64,000 bases of DNA from assembly GCA_916610825.1 (NCBI GenBank), contig OU744452.1, positions 3,879,543 to 3,943,542 of the forward strand, written 5' to 3'. The DNA is from Haliclystus octoradiatus. Its lineage: Eukaryota; Cnidaria; Staurozoa; Stauromedusae; Haliclystidae. Below the pieces are notes generated by a model. That model had not been told where the DNA came from. It ran no database searches and saw only the letters and a program-made list of their open reading frames with translations. This document shows, piece after piece, positions 34,456 through 46,507 of the stretch (position 1 is the stretch's first letter; every line of letters starts with the position of its first letter). The position numbers and the translations under genes were made by a program.

Positions 34456-34744
34456 CTAGCCTACACCACAGACCACAATTCATTCATGAATGAAAATAAG
34501 TGAACATCTTCAAAAACGTCCTATGAAAAGCTAATGTATTATGGATTAATTTTGCTTTGAATCGCCAAGAAAAAGTATTACATTTCCGGCAATAAGCTAT
34601 TTTTATCAGGTTTTTAATAGTAAATAAATGTGATGGATGAAATTGGAGGGAAAAATCTTAGGATTGTGGAAGCATGGACACTATTTAACCAATCTAAGCT
34701 GTTTTCCAATTACTTTAACATTTCTCCATTTTCTAATACATATG
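34456..34744. other. Short non-coding gap
   Basis: No gene or repeat recognised. Confidence 0.5.
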
Positions 34745-34996
34745 ATATACGGTCGGTCACCAAAAAAGTCTAATACCTGGTCACCGTTTTCGTAGGAAGT
34801 CACCGTCATGGCTGACTTGTCATGGTCACCGTTTTCGTAGCCGGTCACCGAATTTAGTCACCGTTTTCGTAGGCAGTCACCGAATTTGGTCACCGTTTTC
34901 GTAGCCAGTCACCGTCACCGGTCCCCGTCATGGTCACCGTTTTCGTAGCCAGTCACGGTCATAGTCATGGTCATGGTCACCGTTTTCGTAGGACCC
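34745..34996. repeat. Minisatellite element, copy 2
   Basis: Near-identical reverse complement of 30301-30552, with gtcaccgttttcgta units. The inverted pair encloses about 4.2 kb. Confidence 0.9.
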
Positions 34997-35312
34997 CAGT
35001 TCATGCAAATTTGGGGCCATTTAACATTTATGAACTGTTCATGGACTATTCATGAACTCCTGAACTGTTTTTTCACAAGGATATTATGAAAAGCTGTCAA
35101 ACACATATTGTGAACACGAGAGTTTTACTCACTTGTATTCAAAGTTACGCAAATATGTTGAAGATTATTAATGAAAGAAAAGTAAATGGCTGGGGAATTT
35201 TGCAAATTTTAAAAGTAGTGTAAATTATTTTCTTCATACAAGTTTCCTTTTAAACGAACCAAGAACCAGAAAAAGAGTAAATCATCAAAACTGCAGCCAA
35301 GCTCATCAATCT
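34997..35312. other. Non-coding gap
   Basis: No gene recognised. It contains a few near-repeats of ttcatgaac words around 35025-35065. Confidence 0.45.
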
Positions 35313-35410
35313 TTGATTCAATAGAAAATATTTTTCTAAGACATTGCAAGAGTGACCACTTTGAACAGGTGGTCGCTGTATAGAGATGACTTTTATAACA
35401 GGTTTGACTG
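35313..35410. repeat. Short dispersed repeat, copy 1 of 3
   Basis: Shares ttgattcaatagaaa, gaccact, acaggtgg, cgctgtatagagatgac and aacaggtttgactg with 40644-40719 and 62691-62790 in the same orientation. No coding potential; perhaps a SINE or MITE fragment. Confidence 0.75.
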
Positions 35411-35649
35411 CATATTGATATAGGATATAGTCAACATTTTGGGCAAAACCTTTAAGTGAAGTTCCTGTGTTCAATATTCTTTTTATGGTGAAATTAGTAA
35501 CATGAACGACTGGGTAACTGTAGTCTATGCTATACAAAGTTACATTGATGTCCTGTTGAGGAGTAATAAGTTATTAGTTTTTTAGTTTAATTTTATTTAA
35601 AATTTTTAATGGGTCTCTTTTTCTGTTGTCATTCTGCAGGCCTATCATC

Positions 35650-35866
35650 AAATCGTAATAGCCAATTTCTGTCAAAAATATTTGCGACCATGAAAATCCC
35701 TAGGAATTTGCCTGAAATTGTTACTTGTGTATAATGTAGATATCTAGTTGTAATTTCAAAATAAGATAAATAAAGTATTTACATGATCTATACTGCTAGT
35801 GGAATGCTAAAACATAATGAATAAAATTTTTTACTGACTGTGTAAATGTTTTCCTCGTTTTTCTAT
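35650..35866. repeat. Dispersed repeat, copy B right part
   Basis: Inverted match of 25289-25504. In this copy it lies only 67 bp from the next matching part (35934-36260). Confidence 0.8.
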
Positions 35867-35933
35867 GTTGATTGGTGTATCTTCGTACATAGCCTCGTTT
35901 TGATAATTTGATACATGGTGACAGTAAAGAAAT

Positions 35934-36260
35934 TTTAAGCACATTTTATGAGCTAAATGATGCAGGGCTATAATGTCTGATGGTATTCCTTCAAATTAAA
36001 TCACATGATTGCACTGAAACTGGACAGCATCGCTTTCGTGTTTCTACTGGAAATGATATTAATCAAAAAGGCATTAAGGCATTTTGCTTACTCCGATTTT
36101 GGAACATTTTGAGATGTTGTTAAGCACAAAATATGACCCTAAAATTGATGAAAAATGCTTCTGTTGCAATTCGTGTGAGGTCATTGAGAATGAAGGCAAA
36201 ATCATTCAATGTTTAATTAATTAACTTGTATGATCGTCGCTTTGGGACTGTAGTTTTAAT
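35934..36260. repeat. Dispersed repeat, copy B left part
   Basis: Inverted match of 18590-18961, which lies downstream of the TRPA coding region. On the minus strand a short open frame (36401-36213) ends within it; no domain is recognised in that frame. Confidence 0.75.
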
Positions 36261-36603
36261 GTCATCATCAGTGTACATACTTTCAGAAATATTATCATTT
36301 TCAAGAGCTTTTATATATATACAAGCTACATTTGTAGAAAAGATACTTATCAAGTCTATAAAAACACAGTATTTATTTGAAACATTTGTAAGCAATACCA
36401 AAATGTCGATTATACATTGATGGACTGACTTTTATCCCCATTTTACCTAAATTTTATTAATAGAAATGATTGTATTTGATCAAATGACTAAAACAAGATA
36501 CATCCTATAATTTGTATACGCCAAAACAAACATTATCATTTATAGTTTTAAAATATCCACCTTAAATTATTCCTGATGGTCGATGCTTCGATGTCGACAC
36601 AAG
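36261..36603. other. Non-coding, likely 3' UTR of the minus-strand exon
   Basis: On the minus strand AATAAA lies at 36458-36453, about 150 bp after the stop codon of the exon at 36604-36765. No other feature. Confidence 0.4.
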
Positions 36604-36765
36604 TTACAGTCTCAATAATGATTCTGCAGATGCCAAGTTATATAAGAACGAACTCATAGATGCACTGAAATTCCGTTCTTGAAAATCGTCAGCAGATAAT
36701 AGACCTCCGTCTTTTGAAAGGGACTTGAGGGTTGCAATTGCTTCTTTTGTTTTGGTCGATAAAGT
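36604..36765 (-). CDS. Terminal coding exon of an unidentified gene
   Basis: On the minus strand, tttgtctttgcag is a strong acceptor. It is followed by 53 codons in phase 0 and a TAA. The peptide begins TLSTKTKEAIATLKSLSKDG and ends NLASAESLLRL. It has regular, non-low-complexity composition, unlike the surrounding DNA. A polyadenylation signal follows about 150 bp later. I do not recognise the protein family. Upstream exons should lie at higher coordinates on the minus strand but none could be identified with confidence before the PLE fragment at 38395. Confidence 0.45.
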   Translation of the reverse strand, partial: TLSTKTKEAIATLKSLSKDGGLLSADDFQERNFSASMSSFLYNLASAESLLRL

Positions 36766-37249
36766 CTGCAAAGACAAATAAATATACAAATTTTAAGAGA
36801 ATAATTTTTTCATTATATTAAAGTAGAAACAATGGGATTTGAAACGTTAAATGGTTTTCTACAAGTAACTTGATCATTGCTCAAAGTCAAATACAGTAGT
36901 TTTGTTATAGCAACATGCATGTTAACAATCATCTGTAGCTACTTCTGATTTGGCAAACAATTTAAACAGGGAAACTCATTGCAAAATTGCATGTCTAAAC
37001 CATGACCAAACATACTCAGTAGAAAGAGAAATGGTGTGGAAGTCTGTTGTTCAATCTCATTGTTTTGGTCTCTTTGGGTCATGTGATCAAACTTGGTTCA
37101 TTCTTTTTGCGCACACATCTGCTATTTTCAAAGTTTGGCTTGCCATTAGCCCATGTCTTCGATTTTCGAGATCAGTTTATTTACTGCCTTTTATCATAGA
37201 TATATTGTTTGGTAAAGTTTTAAATGTCGTATTTATTTACTGATATATT
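36766..37249. other. Non-coding gap, no gene seen
   Basis: AT-rich; no exon signal was strong enough to call. Confidence 0.4.
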
Positions 37250-37330
37250 ATGCCGGGTTCTAATTGTGCTTTTCCCCAATGTGGATCATGCATATCCGAA
37301 AAATATAGTGACATTTCAATTTCCGTGTAA
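37250..37330 (+). pseudogene. N-terminal cysteine motif fragment of a transposase-like protein
   Basis: ATG 37250 opens a 26-codon frame, MPGSNCAFPQCGSC at its start, ending in TAA. The MPGxNCAxxxCGS start is common in THAP-like, transposon-derived proteins of cnidarians and other invertebrates. No continuation was found in the next several hundred bases, so this is a remnant or a first exon. Confidence 0.3.
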
Positions 37331-38394
37331 GCAAACAGAAGATTCTCACACAACCATGCTGCTTGGCCATTTTAACTTATATGCTGTGAATACAGATGTA
37401 ACTCAAAGTTTAGGGAGCAAAGAAGGTTCTGAAGGATTTCCTGTAATATTATGTGATAAAAGACTTAGTTATACCGCCGTTAAGAGGCTATTTGATTGAC
37501 AGCTATACTAAATATGTGAAGAGATATTATCACGACATGTACGTCAGTAAGAAAAAGGACATCGTGAGTAATAGTAACGAAGATAAAGTGACGTTAGATT
37601 TTTGGTTTATATATTAGATTTATCACTAAGAGTTAATAGTGATAAATATTGAATTAGTATTGTTTACTATATCTTGCTGTTTACTGTTTTATCATTGGTG
37701 TATTTACTGGTTGTATATTGCTTGAGGCCTATTGACGATTTCATACAGATATTTACTACATTTCCAGTTCACAAGTAAGTATTTATTATATTTTGCATTG
37801 ATATAGTGTCGACCATTTTTATTTTTGTCAAATTTCAAGAAACGTTTTGACTGGCATACTAGAGCTAGACGAATCTCAGAAAGCTTGTTCCGGATTACAG
37901 AAAATCGGTGGCGGAATTTAGGAGTCGAATTAATCTGAGACCACAATTTGTAGAAAAACTGATAATGTGAACTTTGACTCTGCATAATTACTTGCGCAAA
38001 AGTAACTCGAGATCAGTATAACTGCCGACCTGGATTATGCAATACTGAACAACAGTCTGGTGACTTCATTGGAGGACAATGGCGATAAAATGTTCCAAAC
38101 GCAGCATTACTACCTGTAGGAGGACATTATGCTGCCATTGATGCCAAAGGAGTATGGGACAGGTTTGGATTTTTACTTTCTTTGTGAAGGTGCTATTCCT
38201 TGACAGTGGGATAAAGTTTAATACTGTAAAATAATATTATGTTAAATTAGTGCAAATATTCCATTAATTAATTAATAAATTAATTAACATACATTGAGAA
38301 AACCATATTTGTATATGGTAATAACCAGAGTACAAGTTAATGTCATGCTACAAATCAAGTTAATGTTACAATTTAATAACACAGATAAGACAAA
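37331..38394. other. Non-coding gap, no gene seen
   Basis: Short open frames exist on both strands but none shows a domain. Confidence 0.4.
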
Positions 38395-38765
38395 ATCACA
38401 GACGTACGGAATAAGCAACATTGGTCTTTATAGAGATGATAGCATCGCTCTGTTAAGAAATACATCTGGACCGAAGGCAGAGAGGGTGAGAAAAGGTTTG
38501 ATCAAATATTTATAAGTTTTGATTCGAAAATTACAATTGAAATTAATTTGAAAGTAATAAATTCCTCGATACAACTCGCTTAATCTTAACAACAGCATCT
38601 ATCAACCTTACAGAAAACCTAATTACGAACCTGTCAACATTAAAGCTGAGTCAAATTATTCACAAAATATTACCAAACAAATTCCGATAGCTATAAACTA
38701 ACGGGTTTCGTACTTATCTATTAAAAAGATGTATTTAAAATTCAAAATCCCCATACATAGCGGCA
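38395..38765 (+). mobile_element. PLE copy 3, RT fragment
   Basis: The words SNIGLYRDDSIALLRN and GPKAERVRKGLIKYL match the catalytic region of the intact PLE (GLYRDD). After frame changes, YQPYRKPNYEPVNI and ITKQIPIAIN continue the same protein to about 38710. The fragment is truncated at both ends and carries stops. G of the RDDG motif is changed to S. Confidence 0.8.
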
Positions 38766-38809
38766 TTAAGTTCTAGCGGGTACAAAATGGAATTTTATGG
38801 AAAGTTTTA

Positions 38810-39103
38810 ATGGAAAGTTATAACGTACATTCAATGGGTCATTTAGCAGCCGAAGCAAAGATCCATGGCTGCTTAGATGCATGTGCTGCTTGGCCATTTG
38901 AGAATCATTTGGGAAGCCTGAAGAGATTGGTAAAATCAGGGAGAAGACCTGCTTTTCAGATTATCAATAGATTGCTTGAAAAAGATTTATCATCTGGCAT
39001 TAAATCTTCAACAAAAGTGGGCAACATATCAAAGAAGCCAAATCATTGTTTTTTATTAGATGATGGACGATATGTTAGTTATTATAAGTTATTGGGAAAA
39101 TAA
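38810..39103 (+). pseudogene. Transposase-associated C-terminal region (DUF4218-like)
   Basis: The 97-codon open frame includes YNVHSMGHLAAEAKIHG, AAWPFENHLGSLKRLVKSG and NHCFLLDDGRYVSYY. The YNVH..HL, then PFEN.LG.LK..V pattern is shared by the C-terminal part of many transposon-derived proteins that often carry a DUF4218-like region. The upstream catalytic part is absent: PLE sequence ends only about 50 bp before. It is probably a remnant, less likely an exon of the spliced gene downstream. Confidence 0.5.
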
Positions 39104-40233
39104 ATATAAATAAAATGGTGATGTGTTTAGTTTATACACCTAATAATGCACAACCAATATTTACAACTCCTTGTGATTCCTTGTGAATGATTAGGTTCTG
39201 TAAATTTATTGTTAATAGGACTACTTGTACAGTTATAAACACATCGCTGCATTTCTTACAAGAACGATACATGGAAAAATATTTCTTCCACTTTTACACA
39301 AAGGGAGATAATTTTTATTTACATTTTGCATAATTTTGAAATCGTTTTATTAACTGCTGATACTCTATTTACAAATTTCAGCTGTTCTGAATTCCACATG
39401 TTGTTGAAATTACATGTTGACAACAACTTCAGCATTCCAATATATTCATTGTTGTATATAAATGTATAATACCTTACCGTATTTTGTATGATTAATCTTG
39501 TTAGTTAATTGATTATGTTAGCTAATTGATTAGTTCGTAATGTCATTAGTTCATCTAATCGAGCTAATCGAATAAAGTGAACTTGTTTACATCCATTGTA
39601 GTATGTAAACGAGACAGACATGTAAACAAGAATGTAACTAATATATATAACTAATTGATTTTTTTATCAGATGTTCAGTCTGAGTGTTGAGAATATCTGA
39701 CGACGTTCTAATAAATGTTTTATTGACTTGAAGCCTGAGTGTTGATTTGGCTACTTTGTTATTGTCTGACTTGATAAGTTTATTGAAGAACTTCAAAACA
39801 TGTTGTCTTTTTTGTATTATCCTTTGTCATTAACTTGCAATTGGTTCGTGTTTCTTATAATTTTACAAAATACAATATGTCATTAGAAACTTGAATAGTT
39901 ATTGTATACATTTTGATATTATTTTTCGCATCAAAGGAAATATATATACCTATGGACGACATAGGAAGTAAGCCTACACAAAAGAAGATAGCCTAACCAT
40001 AAATGAAACATTTCCTTCTTAATCTGTTGTGTCATTGTTATTCCCTTTTTACGTGGAGAATACAGAATTTCCATTATTATGTAAAACGATGAAGGTTATA
40101 TTTGTTTGCCGAAATTAGTAACACATGAATTTTTCCAAAAAATAGAGCATCCAGAAATGCCCCTGTAAAGGAAGTCATGAACAGTTCATGAAAATTGGGA
40201 TCCTAAAAATCAAGGAAAAGTTTTGCGTTCCAG
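39104..40233. other. Non-coding gap, possible intron
   Basis: No exon recognised. A cluster of ttagttaattgat and taatcga words lies at about 39495-39560. Confidence 0.4.
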
Positions 40234-41959
40234 AGTTGCTCAATCTGAGGAAATGGTTGTCTTCATCCCATCCACAACTTTAATTGAGTTCAAGACTCAA
40301 TGTCAACAATTGTGTAACACGGAGGACTTTTGCAAAACGGTATGTTCAGACTTTATTAGTAATTCCTCTTAGACAGTAAATTTTGTTCTCAAAATTAATC
40401 AGCTGCTTAGCATCAAAATATTGTTGTATGTGTTGTATCTTCACCTGGCAGTTTACTCTCGTATGAAAATAATACTGTTTAATTACTGATCATTGCTTTT
40501 TACAGAGAATAAATACATATGATTATTATGGCTAACTCAACTTAGTAATATGTATTTACATAAAGTCCCGGCATAGATGAAAACCTATAAATTTTGAAAG
40601 GTATATAAATTGCCTGCTAGATGCAGGTGGTCAATATACAGAGTTGATTCAATAGAAAGTAATGTTTTAGACATATAAAATATGATCACTATAGACAGGT
40701 GACCGCTATAACAGGTTTAAATAATTTTCCTATATTTATATTTATTTAAGCCGTTATAGAATGTATCTTGTTGACATAGATGGTTAGACCCTCCTTCAAG
40801 GTACATTACAGATGAAGGATAATGGCAAGCTGCAGCTATGTAACAGTAAATATGTTAAGGATTTGCTTTATTGACTTATCATTCTGTCAAATTATTTCAT
40901 TTTTATCAATAATATAACATTCTCTATTTGTACCAATAAAGGTGATTACTGCTCAGCACAGAGGAAAGTGATAATTGCAACTTTTGCATGTTTCACCATC
41001 TCTAAGTTCAATATATTTTAATTCTGTTCCAGGTTTTATATCTGAAGCGATTTGCCGATAGCATAAACTTTGCTGACACCATCCAGCAAAGGATGCAAAA
41101 GCCGGGAACATTAAATCTGTGCGTGCAATATAGCTATAAAGGGAGGTCTGGCCTGAAACAAAGATTTGCTGGCACAGCTGTTTGTAACGCTATCGTTGGT
41201 AAGCCAATTTATAAGTTTGTTTGTAAATATTAGGCACTTTTATGCTTTACACTGTACATATCGTATATCACAGGCTATATTGCATTGCTATCACGGTGTT
41301 TCACTTGGGTGTAACCATTTAACAGATCTCTGACTAAAGCTATGAGCTAATTTTCACATTATTACTTATTTCAGGTGTTTCCATGGCATGTCATCCCAGT
41401 ATAAATGTTAAAACAGTTGACAAAGCCTTAGGGGACTTCCTAAAACGTTGCCCAGAAGTGCTTCGGCGACTGCAAAGGAAGGTATGATTTGATCAAGACA
41501 TCAATTAAACTGTTAGGTTAACCATCAAAGTTTCTAATACATGCTTTTAGAGCCTTTATGAAGTCATAATGTCTACTTATTCTGGTCACAACATCTATGA
41601 ATCATGGGAATAATTACCTAATTATTATCAAACAAAGAATGTATTTGTTGACAATTATAATTGGAGCACACATATCCCCATAAGCACCATGTATTGGTTG
41701 AATCCAACATCATCCATACCTTGAACATTTAATATTGGTATCTTAGTCTCCTTCATAACTTTATAATTTAACATTCACTGACATTGACATCCTGGTATAA
41801 TTATACAACTAGCTGTGGTATGCTACTAGATCTTTGTGTTATATACCATCCATGCTTGTAATTGTATTATGATTATCCATTCCTTTACAGGAAGAAGAAG
41901 CCAGGCTGAGTGAGAATGATGCATACAATGATGGTTTAAGCAATCAAGAGGAAACTTGA
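40234..41959 (+). CDS. Spliced gene with DUF4806-like domain (partial, 4 exons)
   Basis: The exons are 40234-40339, 41033-41198, 41375-41481 and 41891-41959. All have GT/AG junctions (donors gtatgt, gtaagc, gtatga), compatible phases and a final TGA. The product reads EMVVFIPSTTLIEFKTQCQQ, then LYLKRFADSINFADTIQQRM, then CVQYSYKGRSGLKQRFAG, then GDFLKRCPEVLRRLQRKEEE. The pattern of an EF-helix, a YxxKG+xxxxxF block and a closing helix resembles DUF4806, a domain of unknown function in BEN/THAP-type and other invertebrate proteins. The start of the gene is not found: the first exon may begin at the weak acceptor before 40234. AATAAA at 42427-42432 may be its polyadenylation signal. Confidence 0.6.
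40644..40719. repeat. Short dispersed repeat, copy 2 of 3
   Basis: Relative of 35313-35410 and 62691-62790 (ttgattcaatagaaa, atagacaggtgaccgct, ataacaggttt). It lies in intron 1 of the DUF4806-like gene. Confidence 0.75.
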
Positions 41960-42658
41960 AATTGTGAAGTGATGCCTGTTAAGTTGTAATAATGAAGTGC
42001 ATATGCTGTAAATAGATCTAAATGGGGCATATTACTTTATTTCCATTTCGTATCCTAATGTTTTTGGAATGCATGACCCATTGACCCCCTTTCTTGTCTT
42101 GATTGCAAACACTCCAGTATTGATATTTTTGCAATCAATTTCAAACGACAATTTTTTGTACAAAAATTATTTTAAAAGTAATGAATGTTGTTGTGTTATA
42201 GGTTTGCTGTTTAAAATCTGAGTATAATTATGTTAATTAGCATTCCAGATATTAAACTGTAATCCTCTAACTGTTCAATGTTTTCACATACTTTTGTAGT
42301 GTATTGTACTCTGAGTTTGAAACTGTTTGAAAGAGTTTCTATGATCTGTATCATACTTTCTTCTACGAATATTTTATAAATTTCAAACCTTAATCTGACA
42401 CTGATTGGTCATGCTACACAAAACAGAATAAAGTGGAAATAGTAAGTTAATAATAATATGTACCTGCTCTCAGGTGTTCATGTTATCAGCATATGCACTT
42501 CAAACACTTTAACATTGTCATTTTCACTTAAATAATTATTAATTATCGTCGATCTATAATAGCATATCTACACAAATGTTCTGTGCTACAAGTTAAATCT
42601 AGTTAAATCAGCAATAGAATGCAGCCCTTCGCCATCCATATGCAGAACTCGTTGATAT
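41960..42658. other. Non-coding, likely 3' UTR and spacer
   Basis: Follows the stop of the DUF4806-like gene. Polyadenylation signal AATAAA at 42427-42432. Nothing else was recognised before the Gypsy LTR. Confidence 0.45.
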
Positions 42659-42834
42659 TGTAGCGAGGCTATCCTCGTTTTGGTTTGAAGCCAACGCCCT
42701 TTATTAATATTTCTTGCTGTTTGCTGTATTTCAAGTTAGTTAGTTTTTGCTATGACTCAGAACAGTTGTTGTTACCATGTGACTTGTTGTCTTGGTTTAT
42801 TTTACTGTTGTTTTTTTGTGTGGCACACACCACA
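42659..42834 (+). repeat. Chromo-Gypsy 5' LTR
   Basis: 176 bp, starts TGTAGCGAGGC and ends CACACCACA. Near-identical to 52940-53114. Confidence 0.92.
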
Positions 42835-42916
42835 AAGTTAACTTTAGCGGTTGTCTGTTCGACACTGTGGATGTTTATTTGGTTTAGTTGAAACCTGTTG
42901 AATTTAATATTTAATC

Positions 42917-45802
42917 ATGGGTGAAGAAGAAACTACTCAGGAGAGGCTGTTATTCTTGCCAATTACGGCACCTAGATTAAATAGTGCTGATCGAGAAGAT
43001 GTTGCTCTTTTTATGAGAAAATATCATCAGTATGAAAGTCTTGTTAGAGAAAGAACGGATAGCGGAGCGGAGAGAGTTATTCCGTTGACGATAAAAGCAT
43101 GCATCGAGCCTCTGCTTTTGAAAGCTATAGCGAAATACGAGTTGAAGGTTGCTCTTGAAGATTTAAGTGAAAATGCTATTAAAGATTTTTTGACAAGCAA
43201 ATTGAATGTAGCTGATAATGGCAGTTTACCCGATGTTGAAGCTATATTAAAAAGGGAGTTGAAAATGGACCTTAGTATCAGGGACAGTGACGCGCGTGTG
43301 CTGAAATTATTTCGTGATGCCGATAATATTTTGGAGTTACACGGAATTGAATCTTTATTTGAAAAGGCATCGAATAAGAAACTTATGGTAGAATGTATTG
43401 TCTATGCTGTTCAACCAGCGCCATTGAGAAACACTCTGAAGTCAGAATTAAAATTACGTCATTCAGAAGCGAAAAAGGACACTGGTAAGTTGTTTGCTTT
43501 ATTGAAGGATTTAGCAGCAAAGTTTGACTTATTTAATTTTGACAAAACGCCATCCAACAAAAAGGGAAATGACTCACCCACTACAGTTAAGGGAGTGGTT
43601 GTGAAAACGTCAACCAAAACCTGTTGGCATTGTAAAGGAAATCACTTAAGGTCTGATTTTCCGAAAATTAAGCAAAAGAACAATACTCAATCTGACACTA
43701 ACACTGCTAAAAAGGGACCTCGAGATGGTTGTTTAAAATGTAAGGGAGATCATTGGTTGAACAAATGCCCTGATGCCTCTGAAGTTGAAAAAAAGGAACT
43801 TTTAAGTGCGTTTACTAAGCCTTCTACAACACGCCAGGGAACAACTTATTCAAATTCAAATGTTGAAAATGTTAACGCTAAGAAAATTGATGTTAAGGGC
43901 CAACAAAATCGTGACCAAAACGTTTTAATAAATGGTCAGATAAGTGCCAAATATGTGTTAGACACTGGAGCGGAAGAAACGTTTATCTCTGAAGCATTAG
44001 CAAATGATATTTCAAAGAATACTTCGGCTTTTATTGAGCCTTTATTAAAGCCGCTAAGTGTGCTGTACGCTAAGAAAGGATCTAACATAATTGCCGACAA
44101 AAAGATATGTGTTGATTTGGAGCTTACAACAAATGCCGGCTTATTAATTGTTAGAAAAGTTAATTGCATTATTCTAAATGATATGTTAGATGAGATTTTA
44201 TTGGGAAAGCCTTTGTTGCAAACACTTGGCATTGACGTAGATGCTATGATTGCCGTCTTAGCAACGCAACAAAGCACCGTTTCTCAAACTGAATTGAAAT
44301 CAATACATTATGTTTTACCTGTTAATGATAATGAGGTGAATGATTGTAATGAGACAAAGAATATTTGTATTGGTCCTAATTGCCAAGACGAGGCATTGAA
44401 AACTGTTTTAAATAATTCACCTGAAGGCTTGACCGCAAACAACAGGTCGGCCTTATCAGATCTTGTTACAAAGTACGGTGACTTATGGAGGGTAAATTTA
44501 GGCCCGGACGAGCCAGCCCTAGTTACACCGATGACTGTAGATATACCTGATGTGGAGCCAATTAGATGTCGTCAACGTCGTTACGCACTGAGTCATCAAG
44601 ATTATCTCCATGATCATGTCAAGAAACTGGAGGCTTATGGTCTTGTTAGAAGGAACACCAAAGCAAAATGGGCGTCACCTGCGTTTGTTGTATCCTCTGG
44701 AAATGGAAAACCTCGCATGGTTGTTGACCTCCGGGCAGTAAACAATGTCACTAAGAGAACTGTTTGGCCTATGCCGAATATTGAAGTACTGCTACAACAG
44801 TTACAAGGTATGAATGTATTTGCAAGTCTAGATTTGTTTAAAGGATATTGGCAAAGTCCATTAGATGTCAGTTCACAAGAATACCATTCTTTTATGACAC
44901 ATGAAGGGGTTTACACACCCACTAGAGTAATAATGGGAGCTACGGATAGTGTACAATACTTTCAGTCCATGATGCAGTCTATTATTGATGAGAGTCCCTA
45001 CGCTGATTACATTTTGGTATGGGTAGATGATATACTAATATTTGCACCTGATTTTGATACATTACTGAGAGTTCTGGACTCGCTATTTGGTTTGTTAGAA
45101 AAGTACAAATTAAAAGTCAATGCAATGAAAAGCTGTTTGTACAAAACATCAATCCGTTGGTGCGGTCGCATCATATCTTCAGAAGGGATTAAATTTGATC
45201 CTTCTCGTATTGATGCGTTAATAAATTTGAGTTTACCACGCACTGCTGCACAACTGCAGCAATTTATTTGTGCACTAAATTGGATGAGAACCAGTCTCCC
45301 TAATTTTGCTGAGCTGGTATCTCCTTTGAGAGCGCTATTGGAGAAAGCATTTACTTTATGTGGATCTTGTACTAAGAGAAGTGCAGCTACAATTTTACTA
45401 GATGACTTGGGATGGGATGAAAACGCTAGCAAGTCGTTTGAAAACTGTAAAAAGTTGTTAGAACAAGCCGTAACATTAGCTCATTTGGATTCTGAGAAGG
45501 AATTATGCTTATTTACCGATGCTAGTATTGATTTTTGGTCGATTGTTGCTACTCAAGTACCACATGGACAGTTGTCCTTACCAGTTGATCAACAAGAGCA
45601 TGAACCGTTGGTGTTTATGAGTGGTAAGTTTACTGGATCTTCTTCTCGTTGGTCTATTGTTGAAAAGGAGGCGTTTCCTATTATTGAAGCAGTTGACCAC
45701 CTTGATTACCTGTTATTGCGACCACAGGGATTTCGGATTTTTACGGATCATCGTAACTTGATGTACATTTTTGATCCTTTTACCGTAAAATGCTACTATT
45801 AA
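42917..45802 (+). pseudogene. Chromo-Gypsy gag-protease-RT-RNase H
   Basis: A 961-codon open frame from ATG 42917 (MGEEETTQERLL). Gag is about 1-230. Knuckle-like motifs CWHCKGNHLRSDF and CLKCKGDHWLNKC lie at about 235-295; the first lacks its last cysteine. The protease DTGA is at about 350. RT spans about 560-800, with FASLDLFKGYWQ and the catalytic WVDDILIF (about 702-709). RNase H is near 865 (LFTDASIDFW) to 950 (IFTDHRNLMY). The frame ends at 45802 through a frameshift near 45795; similarity (DRLQRWAL, HIPGELNVWSD) continues in another frame to 45946, where the BEL element begins. The product would cover the Gypsy enzymes except integrase. Confidence 0.86.
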
Positions 45803-45946
45803 ACGTCACGTTGCTGATCGATTACAACGCTGGGCGTTGAGTTTGATGTGTTACAATTACAGAATTGAGCATATACCTGGAGAATTAAATGTATGGTCGG
45901 ATTTGTTAACCCGCTGGGGAGTTGACTGTATTACAGATACTGTTAC
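45803..45946 (+). pseudogene. Chromo-Gypsy RNase H to integrase connection
   Basis: Continues the polyprotein in a shifted frame: HVADRLQRWALSLMCYNYRI, then HIPGELNVWSDLLTRWG. It is cut by the BEL 5' LTR at 45947; the coding sequence resumes after 51702. Confidence 0.75.
45943..45946. repeat. BEL target-site duplication, left copy (TTAC)
   Basis: TTAC precedes the BEL 5' LTR and recurs after the 3' LTR at 51703-51706. BEL elements usually duplicate 4-6 bp. Confidence 0.8.
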
Positions 45947-46373
45947 TGACGGGAATTGCAAGACGGAACTTTCTAGAAGCAACTATCTACGTGCGGAATA
46001 GAACGCAATGTCATAAGTTCAAGCTAACGTCATCAGATTGGTCCTATTGTTCTCCAAGATTGACGTCATCGCTATTCTATTTATAGAAAAAACTGGAAAA
46101 TTCGATGCTGACCTTGACGCTGTCATGTAATCTAGAACATTCTTAATTATTATATAACATTCTATATTTAGTAACATAAATTAGTATAAAAGTAACTCAA
46201 TTAAATCTTGTAAATTATTATAACATTAGTATCTGTGTGAGGATCATCTATAGATCAAGCCTAGAATACAACCGTGTAATCAGGCAACGAATACAAGAAA
46301 TATACGCTACGCTACTAAATGCTGGAGTATTTATTTTGTATAAACGTCTGTCTATCGGAGACAACGCGTTGCT
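45947..46373 (+). repeat. BEL 5' LTR
   Basis: 427 bp, near-identical to 51276-51702. It contains tattctatttatag (a TATA-like word) at about 46072-46085 and ends ACGCGTTGCT. Confidence 0.92.
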
Positions 46374-46507
46374 GAGAAATATTTGTCGTGGACATATCTA
46401 ATTCCCGACAAAGTGGCACCCGTGATGGGAGAAGAATTTTGAGACTACATTCAGAATTATATACAACACACAATTATTGGAGATTCAACTATTCATATAC
46501 AGTTAAA

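Noticed and set aside
27300-38000. Possible CRISPR-like array or regular tandem repeats
   Set aside because: Repeats here are dispersed or inverted with irregular spacing; nothing has regular unique spacers, and the DNA is animal.
42685-42891. Small hydrophobic open frame in the chromo-Gypsy LTRs
   Set aside because: It lies in the LTR, is repeated in the 3' LTR with a frame change, and has no conserved pattern.
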